Source: a virus. Taken from it: a DNA stretch of 64,000 nucleotides. Below the pieces are notes generated by a model that saw only the letters and a list, made by a program, of their open reading frames with translations, was not told the DNA's origin and ran no database searches. A program made the translations under genes and the position numbers. The number at the start of each line of letters is the position of its first letter. Position 1 is the stretch's first letter. This document shows positions 32,436 to 41,017 of this stretch, piece by piece. The stretch spans positions 1 through 64,000 of the IMG/VR virus record IMGVR_UViG_3300005436_000501; one strand, 5' to 3'.

Positions 32436-32800
32436 GGGGTGCTCTTCGCGGTCTTCTGGCGTTCGCGGGCGGCGCGGCGCTTGAGTGCGCGGCGCTCGTC
32501 CTCGCTCATCCCGCCCCACACACCCGCGTCCTGGCCGGACTCCAGAGCCCACTGCAAGCACTGGTCGATCACGTCACAGCGGCGGCACACCGCCTTCGCG
32601 TCCTCGATCTGCAGCAGTGCCGGCCCGGTGTTCCCGATCGGGAAGAACAGCTCCGGGTCCTCATCGCGGCACGCGGCGCGGTGGCGCCAGTCCCGGTCGC
32701 CCGCCGGGTCCGGGTTGGTGAACCCGGGGCGCAGCACGGCCGCCACACGCCGGGCGGTGACCGCGGACGCCATCGCCGCGAGACCCTTCGCCTGCGTCAC
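32432..32800 (-). CDS. WhiB-family iron-sulfur regulator
   Basis: 122 aa. Four Cys (44, 72, 75, 81) in the C-x27-C-x2-C-x5-C pattern for a [4Fe-4S] cluster and the GVWGG turn (93-97), followed by a basic tail. Wbl proteins bind the principal sigma factor region 4 and redirect transcription; actinophage Wbl proteins can interfere with host Wbl function. GTG (GTGA overlap) taken as start; ATG at 32773 is an alternative. Confidence 0.88.
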   Translation of the reverse strand: MTQAKGLAAMASAVTARRVAAVLRPGFTNPDPAGDRDWRHRAACRDEDPELFFPIGNTGPALLQIEDAKAVCRRCDVIDQCLQWALESGQDAGVWGGMSEDERRALKRRAARERQKTAKSTP

Positions 32801-33375
32801 GACGCACCGCCGGTCGCGTGGCCGCGCAGCAGCTCGGCCGTGAGGTCCTGAATCTCGGCCGCCGCCTCGTGCTGCGCGCGGGACTTCACGCACGCCGGGT
32901 CGGTGCACTCCGCCTCCGGGCCCGGGTGGGTCGGCTCGTCCTGTCCGGGCGCCGGGTGCGGGCCGACCGCGCGCTGGCGGCGCACCACGTCCAGCAGCGA
33001 CTCGGGCGCTGCTGGCGCGGGCTTGATCTCGATGTCGTCCTGGTCGCGGCCCCGCCACCACACCGGGAACGGTGAGACGCGCACCTCGAAGTCGGCGGTG
33101 TCCGGCGCCCACAACTCGTCGTTCTGCCACGTGGACGCGATCTCGGCGAGTACGCACCGGTCCAGGGCCGGGCCGGGGCCGACCAGGTTCCCGTTGTCGT
33201 CGTACTCGTCGGCGTCGCGGCGGCACGCGGGCACGTCGCCGATCGGCAGCACCGTCAGGTCGCGGGTGTCGTGGGGGCAGAGGATCTCGGCGACGAGGGC
33301 GCGGTCCTGCAGGCGCACGCGGGCGGTGTGCCCGTCGTCGAGCCATTCGGTGTCGGACTCGGTGGGGACGGTCAT
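32797..33375 (-). CDS. hypothetical protein, 192 aa
   Basis: Beta-rich first two thirds, then a Cys pair (CTDPACVK) and a helical tail. ATGA overlap upstream. Not recognised. Confidence 0.65.
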   Translation of the reverse strand: MTVPTESDTEWLDDGHTARVRLQDRALVAEILCPHDTRDLTVLPIGDVPACRRDADEYDDNGNLVGPGPALDRCVLAEIASTWQNDELWAPDTADFEVRVSPFPVWWRGRDQDDIEIKPAPAAPESLLDVVRRQRAVGPHPAPGQDEPTHPGPEAECTDPACVKSRAQHEAAAEIQDLTAELLRGHATGGAS

Positions 33376-33593
33376 GCTGCTGCGCTCCTGATGGGTGCGG
33401 GGACGGGGTTGGGCGGGCACAGGTCGGCGACCTCGGGCAGGCCAGCCGTGGCGGACGGCGAGTGCGCCGAGCACCACCAGCCCGCTGGGTAGGGCCGCAC
33501 GGGGCCCTCGCATTCGCGGTCGGGCCGGGTGGCGTACCCGCACGGGCCGGTGAAGGCCCGGCGGATACGCGGCGCGCGGAGGTCGGCGGTCAC
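33372..33593 (-). CDS. hypothetical protein, 73 aa
   Basis: Small basic protein with four Cys (CGYAT, CEGP, WWCSAH, LCPP) spaced for a possible metal site. GTGA and ATGA overlaps. Unknown. Confidence 0.6.
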   Translation of the reverse strand: MTADLRAPRIRRAFTGPCGYATRPDRECEGPVRPYPAGWWCSAHSPSATAGLPEVADLCPPNPVPAPIRSAAA

Positions 33594-34003
33594 GGGGTCG
33601 CCGTCGCGGGGATCTCGAGTTGACCCGGGACCGGCTCCTGCGGCTCGCCGTCCTCGGGCAGGTCGTCGTTGGCGTCCCCGATCCAGTCCAGGCCGGAGTT
33701 CAGCGCCTCGGACACGATGCGGGCCATTCGCGCGGCCAGGATCGGCCCGGCCGGGTGGTCCGACTCCTGTGCGACCCGCAGCACCGCGGCGAGGGTGAAG
33801 GTGAACACGTTCCCCGCGACCAGACCCTCGGCGGCGTCGCGGATGGCGCGCTCGTGCGGGGGAGTCGGCGCGGCGGCGGGGACGACGAACTGGGCGACGT
33901 AGGGCTGGCTCTGGTCGTACATCCGGTTCGACAGGTTCACGAGGCGGTGGCGCACCTTCGTGACGCCCGGGGCGGCGGCCTGGGTGGTCGTGGTGTCGGT
34001 CAC
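33590..34003 (-). CDS. hypothetical protein, 137 aa
   Basis: Helical; GTG start in the recurring cGTGAcc junction. No motif recognised. Confidence 0.6.
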   Translation of the reverse strand: MTDTTTTQAAAPGVTKVRHRLVNLSNRMYDQSQPYVAQFVVPAAAPTPPHERAIRDAAEGLVAGNVFTFTLAAVLRVAQESDHPAGPILAARMARIVSEALNSGLDWIGDANDDLPEDGEPQEPVPGQLEIPATATP

Positions 34004-34293
34004 GGGTTCTCCTCGGTGTCGTGGCGGGTGTCGGTCAGGTCGGTGAGGGCTTCGCGGATCGCGGCGTCCCACGTGCGGCGGCTGGTGTGGTGGGTGCGCC
34101 CGGTGTCGGCGCGGCGGTCCGCGTCGAGCAGGACCGCGCGGCGCCGGGTGATCTCGTCGGGGGTGTCGGTGAACGGCGGCGCCCAACCCGCCGAAGCCGT
34201 CGGGCGCGACACGGGCAGCACCGGCTCGACGACGGGCTGCGGCGGCAGGCGTCGGCCCGGGCGGCGGGTGAGTGGGGTCGTCGGGCGCGTCAC
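34000..34293 (-). CDS. hypothetical protein, 97 aa
   Basis: Pro/Arg-rich N-terminus, helical C-terminus. GTGA overlaps on both sides. Unknown. Confidence 0.55.
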   Translation of the reverse strand: MTRPTTPLTRRPGRRLPPQPVVEPVLPVSRPTASAGWAPPFTDTPDEITRRRAVLLDADRRADTGRTHHTSRRTWDAAIREALTDLTDTRHDTEENP

Positions 34294-34352
34294 GCCGCAC
34301 CCTGCGGGACCAGGTCGCGCACCAGCTTCGGCAGCGACGCGTCGGCGTTCAC
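34290..34352 (-). pseudogene. 20-codon remnant with KLVRD motif
   Basis: VNADASLPKLVRDLVPQGAA: tiled between neighbours by GTGA overlaps. KLVRDLVP resembles the start of many phage phosphohydrolase-like proteins (KLVRDKIPE). It looks like the 5' stump of such a gene, kept because translation is coupled. Confidence 0.4.
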
Positions 34353-34798
34353 CGGGCACCACCCGGCGCGAGCGGTGCAGCCTCTTCGTCGGCCGACCAT
34401 GCCAGGATCTCCAGGTCGGCGGGGTTGACCTGGTCGAGGCGTTGCGCGCCCGCGAGCTCGTCGACCATGGCGCCCAGGGCGGCTCGGCTGTTCCTGGCGA
34501 AGTACAACTCCTGGGCGAGGTTCGGGCGCCCGGCCAGGCCGAGCAGCTCGCTGGCGGCGCTCGGGATCTCGCGGACGCCGTCCGGGGTCGCGGCCAGCGC
34601 TGAGCCGGGGTTGAGGTGGTAGCCGCCCAGGTGGCACGCCCACCCGGCGAAGCACATCGCGGTGCCGCAGTCGGTCTTGCTGGTCCAGCGGGCCTGGTTC
34701 CACAGGTGGGGTTGCGCGTCGATGGCGGTGAGGATCTGGCGGGCGAGGGTGGCGTTGAACGGGTTGAGGGGCTCGGCGGTTTCGGTTGCGGCGCTCAC
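34349..34798 (-). CDS. hypothetical phage-type protein, 149 aa
   Basis: Contains KTDCGTAMCFAGWACHLGG, a CFAGW motif that recurs in actinophage hypotheticals, then helices. GTG in a GTGA overlap. Function unknown. Confidence 0.6.
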   Translation of the reverse strand: MSAATETAEPLNPFNATLARQILTAIDAQPHLWNQARWTSKTDCGTAMCFAGWACHLGGYHLNPGSALAATPDGVREIPSAASELLGLAGRPNLAQELYFARNSRAALGAMVDELAGAQRLDQVNPADLEILAWSADEEAAPLAPGGAR

Positions 34799-35331
34799 CG
34801 GGCACCCCCGGTCCCGGCGCACTCGGGGCAGTTGCCGGGCTGGCCGATGTTCAGACCCGTGCCCTGGCACGGCTCGCAGTCACCGGACGCGGCGAGCGTG
34901 ACGGGCGGACCGGTGTACGTCGCGCCGCAGTCGCAGTTGCCGGGCGCGGTCAGGGAACCGTGCGGGGGCTGGATCGGGAACGAGTGCTCGTGCGGGGCGG
35001 CCGGCCGCGTCTCGACCAGGACGCCGCGGTGGAACACGTTCGGGACCAGGTCGTCGGTGTAGCACGGCTTCTGCCCGAACTTCGCCCGGTACCAGGCGTT
35101 GAACCGGTGGATCGAGTCGGCCAGCGCCCACGCGGTCTGCTCGGTCAGGGGCGCGCCGTCGGGGTTGTGCTCGCCCTGGGCGTCGGGCTCGTTGGTGTGC
35201 ACGTCGTCGGGGCCGATGACGTGCACGGCCCATTCGGTGTCGGCGTACTCGCGGGCGAACCAGGCGAGTTCGTCGGGGGTGTAGCCGGTCCAGCCGGTCG
35301 TGGCGGTTTGGGTGGCGGTCTGGTCGTTCAT
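34795..35331 (-). CDS. DnaJ-type zinc-finger protein, 178 aa
   Basis: Residues about 140-177 contain CDCG, CEPCQGTG and CPECAGTG, the CxxCxGxG repeats of the DnaJ cysteine-rich domain, but no J domain. The N-terminal half is soluble and unassigned. First gene after a 117-bp gap. Confidence 0.65.
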   Translation of the reverse strand: MNDQTATQTATTGWTGYTPDELAWFAREYADTEWAVHVIGPDDVHTNEPDAQGEHNPDGAPLTEQTAWALADSIHRFNAWYRAKFGQKPCYTDDLVPNVFHRGVLVETRPAAPHEHSFPIQPPHGSLTAPGNCDCGATYTGPPVTLAASGDCEPCQGTGLNIGQPGNCPECAGTGGAR

Positions 35332-35393
35332 TGGCGAGGGTTCCTTCCGGTTGGGGTGCGTGGTCGGTGTCGGATGGGGTGCGGTTCGTCCCG

Positions 35394-35408
35394 TTTCATG
35401 ATCAAAAC
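35394..35408. repeat. TTCATGATCA repeat, copy 1
   Basis: TTTCATGATCAAAAC. A 13/15 match lies at 35968-35982 on the other side of the XF1762-like gene. Contains the TGATCA palindrome; possible regulatory or recombination site. Confidence 0.4.
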
Positions 35409-35448
35409 TGCGCCGGTTGGTGGCTCAAATGCGCCAGGTCGAGGCCGT

Positions 35449-35925
35449 TCACGCCGCCTCCCACAGGAAGCGCTGCACGCCGCCCGTGCCGCGGTCCTCA
35501 CGGGGCCGCGATGGCATGTCCCAACCCGGCCGCGCCCTGCGCTCCGCGATCACCCGCCACCCCGCGGCGCGCAGGCTCGACCCGGACTCGCCGTCCTGCG
35601 TGTACGTGACCAGGCGGCTGTAGCCCAGCGCCTTCGCGGCGCGCCACGCCGCCCCGTACAGGCACGAGTTCGCGTTCGCGGTCGCGTCGGTGGCCGTGCG
35701 GATCACCTCGAGCGTGTAGCCGTCGTCCAGGTGCCGGGCGACGGGGCGCCCGACGATCGCGACGCCGCGCAGGACCTTGTCGGCGGTGGCGACGCCCATG
35801 CAGAACTTCATCCCGGGCGGTGGGCGGTGGTGGCGGTGGTGTTCGGCGATGAACGTGCAGGCGTCGTTGAAGGAGACCGGGACCAGGTGCAGGGCTGGCT
35901 TGTCTGGTGCGCTGGTGGCGGTCAC
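35449..35925 (-). CDS. XF1762-family (GNAT-like) protein
   Basis: About 158 aa. HLVPVSFNDACTFIAEHH, VGRPVARHLDDGYTLEVIR and NSCLYGAAWRAAKALGY resemble the XF1762 family found on phages, predicted to be an acetyltransferase-like fold possibly linked to DNA base modification. GTG at 35925 follows AAGGAGG closely; an ATG at 35973 is an alternative. Confidence 0.6.
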   Translation of the reverse strand: MTATSAPDKPALHLVPVSFNDACTFIAEHHRHHRPPPGMKFCMGVATADKVLRGVAIVGRPVARHLDDGYTLEVIRTATDATANANSCLYGAAWRAAKALGYSRLVTYTQDGESGSSLRAAGWRVIAERRARPGWDMPSRPREDRGTGGVQRFLWEAA

Positions 35926-35967
35926 GGCGGCCTCCTTCGGCGGGGTGTCGGGTGGTGTCCGGGCGGG

Positions 35968-35982
35968 ATTCATGATCAGAAC
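35968..35982. repeat. TTCATGATCA repeat, copy 2
   Basis: ATTCATGATCAGAAC; overlaps the stop of the SSB gene. See copy 1 at 35394. Confidence 0.4.
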
Positions 35983-36494
35983 GGGGGGCTGCCGTCGGCC
36001 GCCGTGCCGCCCCATCCGCCGTTCCCGGCCCCGCCGCCCGCCCACGGGTCGCCCTGCTGGCTGCCGCGGGTGGCCTGCCCGCCGCCGGGCCGCTGCGTGG
36101 ACGGGGCGCCCCCGCGGTTGCTGTTGCCGGTCGCCTTCGTGACCTTGGCTGTGGCGTATTTGAGGCTCACGCCGATCTCCTCGACGTCGAGTTCGACGAC
36201 GGTGCGCTTCTCGCCCTCACGGGTCTCGTAGGAGCGCTGCTTGAGGCGCCCGGTGACGACGACCCGGCAGCCCTTCTCGAGTCCGCTCTCGGCCAGGTTC
36301 TCGGCGGGCTGGCGCCACAGGGAGCAGCGCATGTAGAGAACGTCAGAGTCTTTCCACTCACTGGCCTGCTTATCGAAGACCCGCGTCGTGGACGCCACCG
36401 TGAACGACGCGACCGCCGCGCCGCTCGGGGTAAAGCGCAGTTCGGGAGCGTCCGTCAGCCCGCCGACAATCGTGATCAAGGTTTCACCGGACAT
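35976..36494 (-). CDS. ssb: single-stranded DNA-binding protein
   Basis: 172 aa. OB fold over residues 1-115 ([38 protein letters not shown]), a Gly/Gln-rich linker, and the acidic tip DGSPPF that normally recruits replication proteins. Lies downstream of the helicase and primase genes. ATG start. Confidence 0.9.
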   Translation of the reverse strand: MSGETLITIVGGLTDAPELRFTPSGAAVASFTVASTTRVFDKQASEWKDSDVLYMRCSLWRQPAENLAESGLEKGCRVVVTGRLKQRSYETREGEKRTVVELDVEEIGVSLKYATAKVTKATGNSNRGGAPSTQRPGGGQATRGSQQGDPWAGGGAGNGGWGGTAADGSPPF

Positions 36495-36497
36495 GGG

Positions 36498-37084
36498 TCA
36501 CGCTGCTTTCGGAGTCGGGTCGGACGGGATGGAGGGGCTGGCGAGTCCTGCGTCCACGACCTCGCGCAGCCGCTGGCAGGCGTCACGGGCCTGCTCGGGG
36601 CTCAGGTACATGGCCATCAGCGCGGCGGCCCCGTCGACGAGGGTGCGCAGGTACGTCGCGGCGGCTTCCCGGGCGTCGTGTGTGCCGGGCCATCCGTCGC
36701 GGTTGTAGATCGCCCAGTAGGCGGCGTCGAGGTTGCGCAGGTCGTGCAGGGCGCCGTACGCGGCTGGGTCGGCGCTGTTCGCGCAGTGGTCGCAGACGGT
36801 GGCGGCTTGGTCGTCGGCGAGGGCGAACACGGCGGTGTTGAGCTCTTCGGGGATCTCGCCGTCACAGACGGCGCAGGGCGAGGTGAAGGGGCGGGCTGCG
36901 ATCCGCAGCGGGGTTGGGGGAGCGGGCATGGCGAGGCTCATTTCGGGTTGGGGTTCGTCGGGGTTGCGGTCCCGGGTCGGCGGGGCGGCGCAGGGGTGTG
37001 CGGCCTCGATCCGTTCGGCGAGAGCGGTGAGGCGGTCGATGGGTGCGTGGAGGGCTCCGAGGACGTGGCATTCGACGGCCGCAC
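36498..37084 (-). CDS. hypothetical protein with two CxxC pairs, start uncertain
   Basis: Coding character is clear from about 37080 leftward. CAVCDGE and CDHCANS suggest a zinc finger, followed by helices. The only clear ATG is at 36941 (147 aa), but good codon use extends upstream to about 37084; the longest frame begins at 37316 and would run through the GGGAACA array with atypical codons. True start unresolved. Confidence 0.5.
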
Positions 37085-37097
37085 GGGGGGCTTCGGC

Positions 37098-37291
37098 TGT
37101 TCCCGTGCTGCGGACTGTTCCCTCCTTCTGAGGGAAGGACGGAGGGAACAATCCACAGCCATACACCCGGGAACAGGCGCCCCATGCGGCGGGAACAGGC
37201 GTGACCTGCTGTTCCCCGATTCCGGGGAACACTGTTCCCAAGATCGAGGAACAGTCGCCCCAAGAAGGGCTGCTCCCAAGATCAGGGAACA
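37098..37291. promoter_or_regulatory. GGGAACA iteron-like array
   Basis: Ten copies of TGTTCCC/GGGAACA within 195 bp (starts 37098, 37116, 37144, 37169, 37191, 37210, 37225, 37233, 37047 excluded, 37285; plus a one-mismatch AGGAACA at 37247). Two pairs form palindromes: TGTTCCCC-n6-GGGGAACA (37210-37231) and GGGAACA-C-TGTTCCC (37225-37239). Codon use across it is unlike neighbouring genes. Next to helicase and SSB, so candidate replication origin or multi-site operator. Confidence 0.6.
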
Positions 37292-37320
37292 AAAATCTCG
37301 GCTGAAAGTCGGACATAATT

Positions 37321-38406
37321 TCAGGCCGCCTTCGCCGCTTTGAGCGCCCTGGCGATGTCCGCCAGAACGGGTGCCTTGCCGGGCAGCGGGACCTTGTTGG
37401 CGGCAGCCCACTCGCGCAACTTGTCGCGACCCAGACCGCCCGGCGCCCCAGCCGCCACGAGGGCGTCTACGTGCCGCTGGATCGTCGCGTGGTGATCCAT
37501 CAGCGGACCGGGATCGGTCAACTCGTGGTTGGTACATCCCGGCAGCCATCCGCCGCCGCCCATCTCGCGTACTGCGCGGCGAGTGATGTCAAAGCTGTCC
37601 TGGCCGAGTCCTGACCGTGAGTGGGTTCGGCGCATCTTCAGGTTGGTGATGATCGTCTCTAGGCCGGCCTCGCGGTCGTATTCGTGACGCGGATCCTCAG
37701 CGGTAAACGTGAGTTCCCAGACCTGGTCGACGTCCTGCGCCTTGGCGGATGACCCGCGGGAGCCCTTCTCCTCGTCCTTGCCCATATGGTCGAGGCGGAT
37801 CCCGGCGACCCCGAGCCGCTTGAGCGGCGCGTGCACGAGCCGGTAGAACGACAGCCACGTGTCCGAGTCGTTCTCTTTCCCCGCGATGAACCGGGAGATC
37901 GTGTCGAAGACGACCAGGTCGGGCTTGCTCTGCTCGACGATGTCGAGCAGTTCGGCAACCGCGATGGCCGACTGATCGAGCGCGCCGCTGAAACTCGGGA
38001 AGAGCCGGTAGTCGAGCCCTTCCAGCTCGCGAGGTACGGCGCCGAAGCTGACCATGCGCGTGACGACGTCGCGCAGGTTGTTCTCGCGGTCGAAGTAGAG
38101 GACGCGCAGCGGTTCGTGGCGTTCGTCGGACAGGAATCGCCGTCCGGTGACGATGCGCCAGATCCAATCGTGGACGAGCAGGGTCTTGCCGACCTTCCCG
38201 CCGCCGACGAGCGCCGTTTGCTGGCCGTGTTCCATGAACTTGCCTGGGAGCCAGTTGACCTCGCTGAAGTCCGTGGCGAACGCGGACTCCCAATCGATGC
38301 GCGGGAATCGTTCCCGCTTCTCGTCTTCGGAGACGGGCGGGTCGATCTCCCGCCACGGGTCTTCGTCGGGCGGGAGGCCGGTGTTCGGGATGGCCTGCAT
38401 GGTCAC
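37321..38406 (-). CDS. RepA/DnaB-like replicative helicase ATPase
   Basis: 361 aa. Walker A GGGKVGKT (68-75), Walker B PDLVVFDT (162-169), then RLDHMGKD and GSRGSSAK, the order seen in RSF1010-RepA type (AAA_25) helicases. A short winged or helical C-terminus (DALVAAGAPGGLGRDKL) follows. GTG in a GTGA overlap with the primase gene; ATG at 38400 is possible. Acts with the adjacent prim-pol. Confidence 0.82.
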   Translation of the reverse strand: MTMQAIPNTGLPPDEDPWREIDPPVSEDEKRERFPRIDWESAFATDFSEVNWLPGKFMEHGQQTALVGGGKVGKTLLVHDWIWRIVTGRRFLSDERHEPLRVLYFDRENNLRDVVTRMVSFGAVPRELEGLDYRLFPSFSGALDQSAIAVAELLDIVEQSKPDLVVFDTISRFIAGKENDSDTWLSFYRLVHAPLKRLGVAGIRLDHMGKDEEKGSRGSSAKAQDVDQVWELTFTAEDPRHEYDREAGLETIITNLKMRRTHSRSGLGQDSFDITRRAVREMGGGGWLPGCTNHELTDPGPLMDHHATIQRHVDALVAAGAPGGLGRDKLREWAAANKVPLPGKAPVLADIARALKAAKAA

Positions 38407-39395
38407 CGGCCACCGGCCTTGGCCATGGCGGTGCGCCACGCGTCGTCGATCTCGCGGCTGTCGCGCCCGGCCGTGTATCCGGCGTCGCGGATCGCGTCGA
38501 GCGCCTGATCCTCGGTAACCCGGCCGTCCGCGACGAGATGCGCCGCCGCGGTCGTGGCGGTGCACAGTTGGGCGTGACGGGTGCCCTCGGGTTCGACTGC
38601 GAGCCGCTGGGCGATGCCGTCGAGGATGCGCAGCCCCGCCCCGTCGTCGGCTTCGGCCCGCGGCCGGTAGTCGCGTCTGGCGCGGGGTTCGGGCATGTGC
38701 CCGGTGGCCTTGAGGTGGTGAAGGAGCCATTCGGGCGCCCGCGCGGGTTCGGTGACGTCGCCGAGGCGGGTGTAGCGCCCGGCCGGTTTGGCGGAGGTGG
38801 GGGCGACGATGAACGCGCCCGCGCTCTTGACGTCGACGAGCGGGCCGAACGCCCCGGCGAGGGACTTGATGGTCAGTCCGCGCGGGATGCGCCAGTACAG
38901 GTGCAGTCCCCCGGAGGGTGTGGCGACCATCATCGTGTCGTCCGGCCAGGGCAGCGATGCGCGGTCGGGGGTGCGGTAGCGGATCAGGGCGAGCGCGAAG
39001 ATGTCGTAGCCGTCGTTGACGCCTTCGATCTGACAACTGGGGTCTTCGATCTTGCCGTGGCTATTCGTGTCGAGGTCGATGACGAGCAGGTGGGCCGGGC
39101 CGGTGGCGATGCCGAGGTTCATCTGCGGGAACCGCTCGCACCAGGTTTCGAAGCGGTCGTGGTCGAGGGTTCCGGCGCGCCAGCCGTGGCAGTAGTCCAG
39201 CGGGTGCGGGCAGTCTTCGGGTCCGACGTGCGGGACGCGCTTGGGGGACTTGCTGCTGCACAGTTCGCAGGCCATGGGCCGGGACTGGCCGGGGACGAGG
39301 GGCAGCACGGGCCAGCCTCGTTGGATGAAGGCGTGACCGGCCCGCCTACGGCGCTCGTGGTCGCTGGCGGGCCGGGTGTCTGCGGGGTCGGTCAC
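38403..39395 (-). CDS. bifunctional primase-polymerase (prim-pol)
   Basis: 330 aa. N-terminal prim-pol domain: FIQRGWPVLPLVPG, catalytic VIDLDT (DxD, 107-109), SGGLHLYW (His at 165) and KSAGAFIVAP. Four Cys at 43, 46, 62 and 69 form a zinc insertion common in this family. A C-terminal helical region follows. Primes and possibly extends DNA for the neighbouring helicase. GTG chosen because GGAG lies 8 nt upstream. Confidence 0.85.
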   Translation of the reverse strand: MTDPADTRPASDHERRRRAGHAFIQRGWPVLPLVPGQSRPMACELCSSKSPKRVPHVGPEDCPHPLDYCHGWRAGTLDHDRFETWCERFPQMNLGIATGPAHLLVIDLDTNSHGKIEDPSCQIEGVNDGYDIFALALIRYRTPDRASLPWPDDTMMVATPSGGLHLYWRIPRGLTIKSLAGAFGPLVDVKSAGAFIVAPTSAKPAGRYTRLGDVTEPARAPEWLLHHLKATGHMPEPRARRDYRPRAEADDGAGLRILDGIAQRLAVEPEGTRHAQLCTATTAAAHLVADGRVTEDQALDAIRDAGYTAGRDSREIDDAWRTAMAKAGGR

Positions 39396-39478
39396 GGACG
39401 GACGCTCCATGCCTGGTGCTCGTGGGTGGACGGGTGGGTCGCGGGCCGGAGCGGTCTCCGGGTGGGTATTTCGCGGCC

Positions 39479-39811
39479 TCAGTCCGTCGCGTTGTCCGTG
39501 GTCGGCTTGCGTGGGTATCGGTCGGCGAGCGCGCAGGCTTCGGCGATCTGGGCGATGACCAGGCGCGCACGCGCGGGGGAGACGCTGCCGCGCAGGCAGA
39601 AGTCGGCAAAGGAGACCTGCGCCGGGTGGCCGTCGCGCTGCACCACGCAGAGCCCATCCGGGCCGAAGTAGTCCACGGGGGTGTTGTGCTCGGTGTCGGT
39701 CGAGCGGTCGAGGTGCCCGACGCAGAAAGCGGGGTCGGTGGGCAGCCGCTCGTACCAGTCGTCGAACGAGTCGCGCGAGGCGTAGGCGCGGAGGCCTGTA
39801 CCATCCGGCAT
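39479..39811 (-). CDS. hypothetical protein, 110 aa
   Basis: ATG with GGGAG 8 nt upstream. Contains DSFDDWYERLP and a Cys pair around residue 75; beta-rich. First gene of the primase-helicase unit, starting from a divergent region. Unknown. Confidence 0.6.
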   Translation of the reverse strand: MPDGTGLRAYASRDSFDDWYERLPTDPAFCVGHLDRSTDTEHNTPVDYFGPDGLCVVQRDGHPAQVSFADFCLRGSVSPARARLVIAQIAEACALADRYPRKPTTDNATD

Positions 39812-40008
39812 TGGATTCACTCCCGGTCAGATCGGGTGATGGGTCCGGGCCCCCGGCTGGTGTTCGCGCACCGGTTGGGGGCCACTTCGCTTTGGGCCGA
39901 TTTAGAGCCGCCGGGACTACCCCCGCCGACTTTCGCTCGGCCACGATGCATACTATCATTGCAACATGACTGAGCATAGGCAAGCGACGCGTCGGCCCGG
40001 AGGGAGGC

Positions 40009-40062
40009 ATGACTTGGTTGCATTCCACCGATGCACCCCGGCGTGCGATCATTCCCCCGTGA
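40009..40062 (+). CDS. 17-aa leader peptide
   Basis: MTWLHSTDAPRRAIIPP, preceded by a near-perfect GGAGGGAGG ribosome site. Its TGA overlaps the GTG of the next gene, which lacks a ribosome site of its own, so translation of that gene probably depends on this leader. Confidence 0.55.
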   Translation: MTWLHSTDAPRRAIIPP

Positions 40063-40346
40063 CCGACTACGACCCCGAGATCGAGGCCGCTGCGCTGGCC
40101 GAGCTCGACCGACTCGCAGCCGATTTCAAGGCCGCCACGGACGTCGCAGAGGAGAAGCGCGCAGCGCTCCACGAGGCGATCATCAGGCACCAGCGCGAGC
40201 GCAACGCCCCGCCCGGGAAGATCGCCGAACATGTCCCGTACGACCGCAACCACGTGCGGCGCCTCGCCGACGCGGCTGGCGTCCCGCCCCTGCGCACACC
40301 GACCGTGCAGCCGATCAAGCGGTCGCGGAAGCCGAAGGCGAGCTGA
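40059..40346 (+). CDS. putative HTH protein, 95 aa
   Basis: VTDYDPEIEAA...: long charged helix, then GKIAEHVPYDRNHVRRLADAAGV, which has helix-turn-helix spacing. Basic tail. Rightward gene between two leftward units; possible regulator of the divergent primase unit. Confidence 0.55.
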   Translation: MTDYDPEIEAAALAELDRLAADFKAATDVAEEKRAALHEAIIRHQRERNAPPGKIAEHVPYDRNHVRRLADAAGVPPLRTPTVQPIKRSRKPKAS

Positions 40347-40408
40347 CCGGTGCCGACAATCAACGATGCAGCCTCTGCTTCCTCGATGCTGAGCGCATCT
40401 GATTGGTG

Positions 40409-41017
40409 TCACGCCGCCTCCTCGTGCTCGAAGCGGGCGGAACGAGCAGCCTGGTACGCGTACGACACGCCGCCGTCACGCGGCACGAACGGCGCCAACG
40501 CCTCCTTCGGCGCAGTCAACTCCGCGTCCAACGCCCACCGGAACTCCTCATCCGAGGACCGCGAGCGCACCAGCCGCGCCCGGTGCTGCATGTGGCGCAC
40601 GAACGCCCAGCGGCTCTCCACCGCGTACGGCTCGATGTCGTACGCCGGATCCTGGTACGGGTCGAGCCCCAACCAGGTCCACGCATGGTCGGCGGGCCGC
40701 GGGATCGGGCCGAGCAGCAGCAGCCGCGGACCCGGCGTGGGTGCGGGCATCTCGGGCAGGCTGATCGCGGCGGCTTCGAGCCGGCGGCGGTCGAGGTCCG
40801 CGTCGGAGCCCTTTATCTCGGCCCAGGTGCCGTGGTCGGTGAGCAGGAAGTCGGGCAGGTAGAGGCTTGTGGAGCCGGAGCGGTCTTCGATGGCGAATCC
40901 CTGGGGTTCGTATTCCCAGCGGATGCGCAGGGCGTCGAAGCAGGTCGCCCATCGTGCTTCGAGCCGGGAGCGGAACCGGCAGCCGGCGTACTTGGTCTCG
41001 ACCGGTTGAATCTTCAC
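40409..41017 (-). CDS. PD-(D/E)XK nuclease-like protein, 202 aa
   Basis: FRSRLEARWATCF (Glu20), YLPDFLL (Asp56) and AEIKG (Glu67, Lys69) fit the restriction-endonuclease-like core. Similar small nucleases are common on actinophages and may cut host or branched DNA. GTG in a GTGA overlap. Confidence 0.65.
   Translation of the reverse strand: MKIQPVETKYAGCRFRSRLEARWATCFDALRIRWEYEPQGFAIEDRSGSTSLYLPDFLLTDHGTWAEIKGSDADLDRRRLEAAAISLPEMPAPTPGPRLLLLGPIPRPADHAWTWLGLDPYQDPAYDIEPYAVESRWAFVRHMQHRARLVRSRSSDEEFRWALDAELTAPKEALAPFVPRDGGVSYAYQAARSARFEHEEAA

Noticed and set aside
37085-37316. N-terminal extension of the 36498 gene starting at ATG 37316
   Set aside because: Codons such as TTT, AGA, TTG and CTT are frequent here and rare in neighbouring genes, and the stretch is filled with GGGAACA sites.
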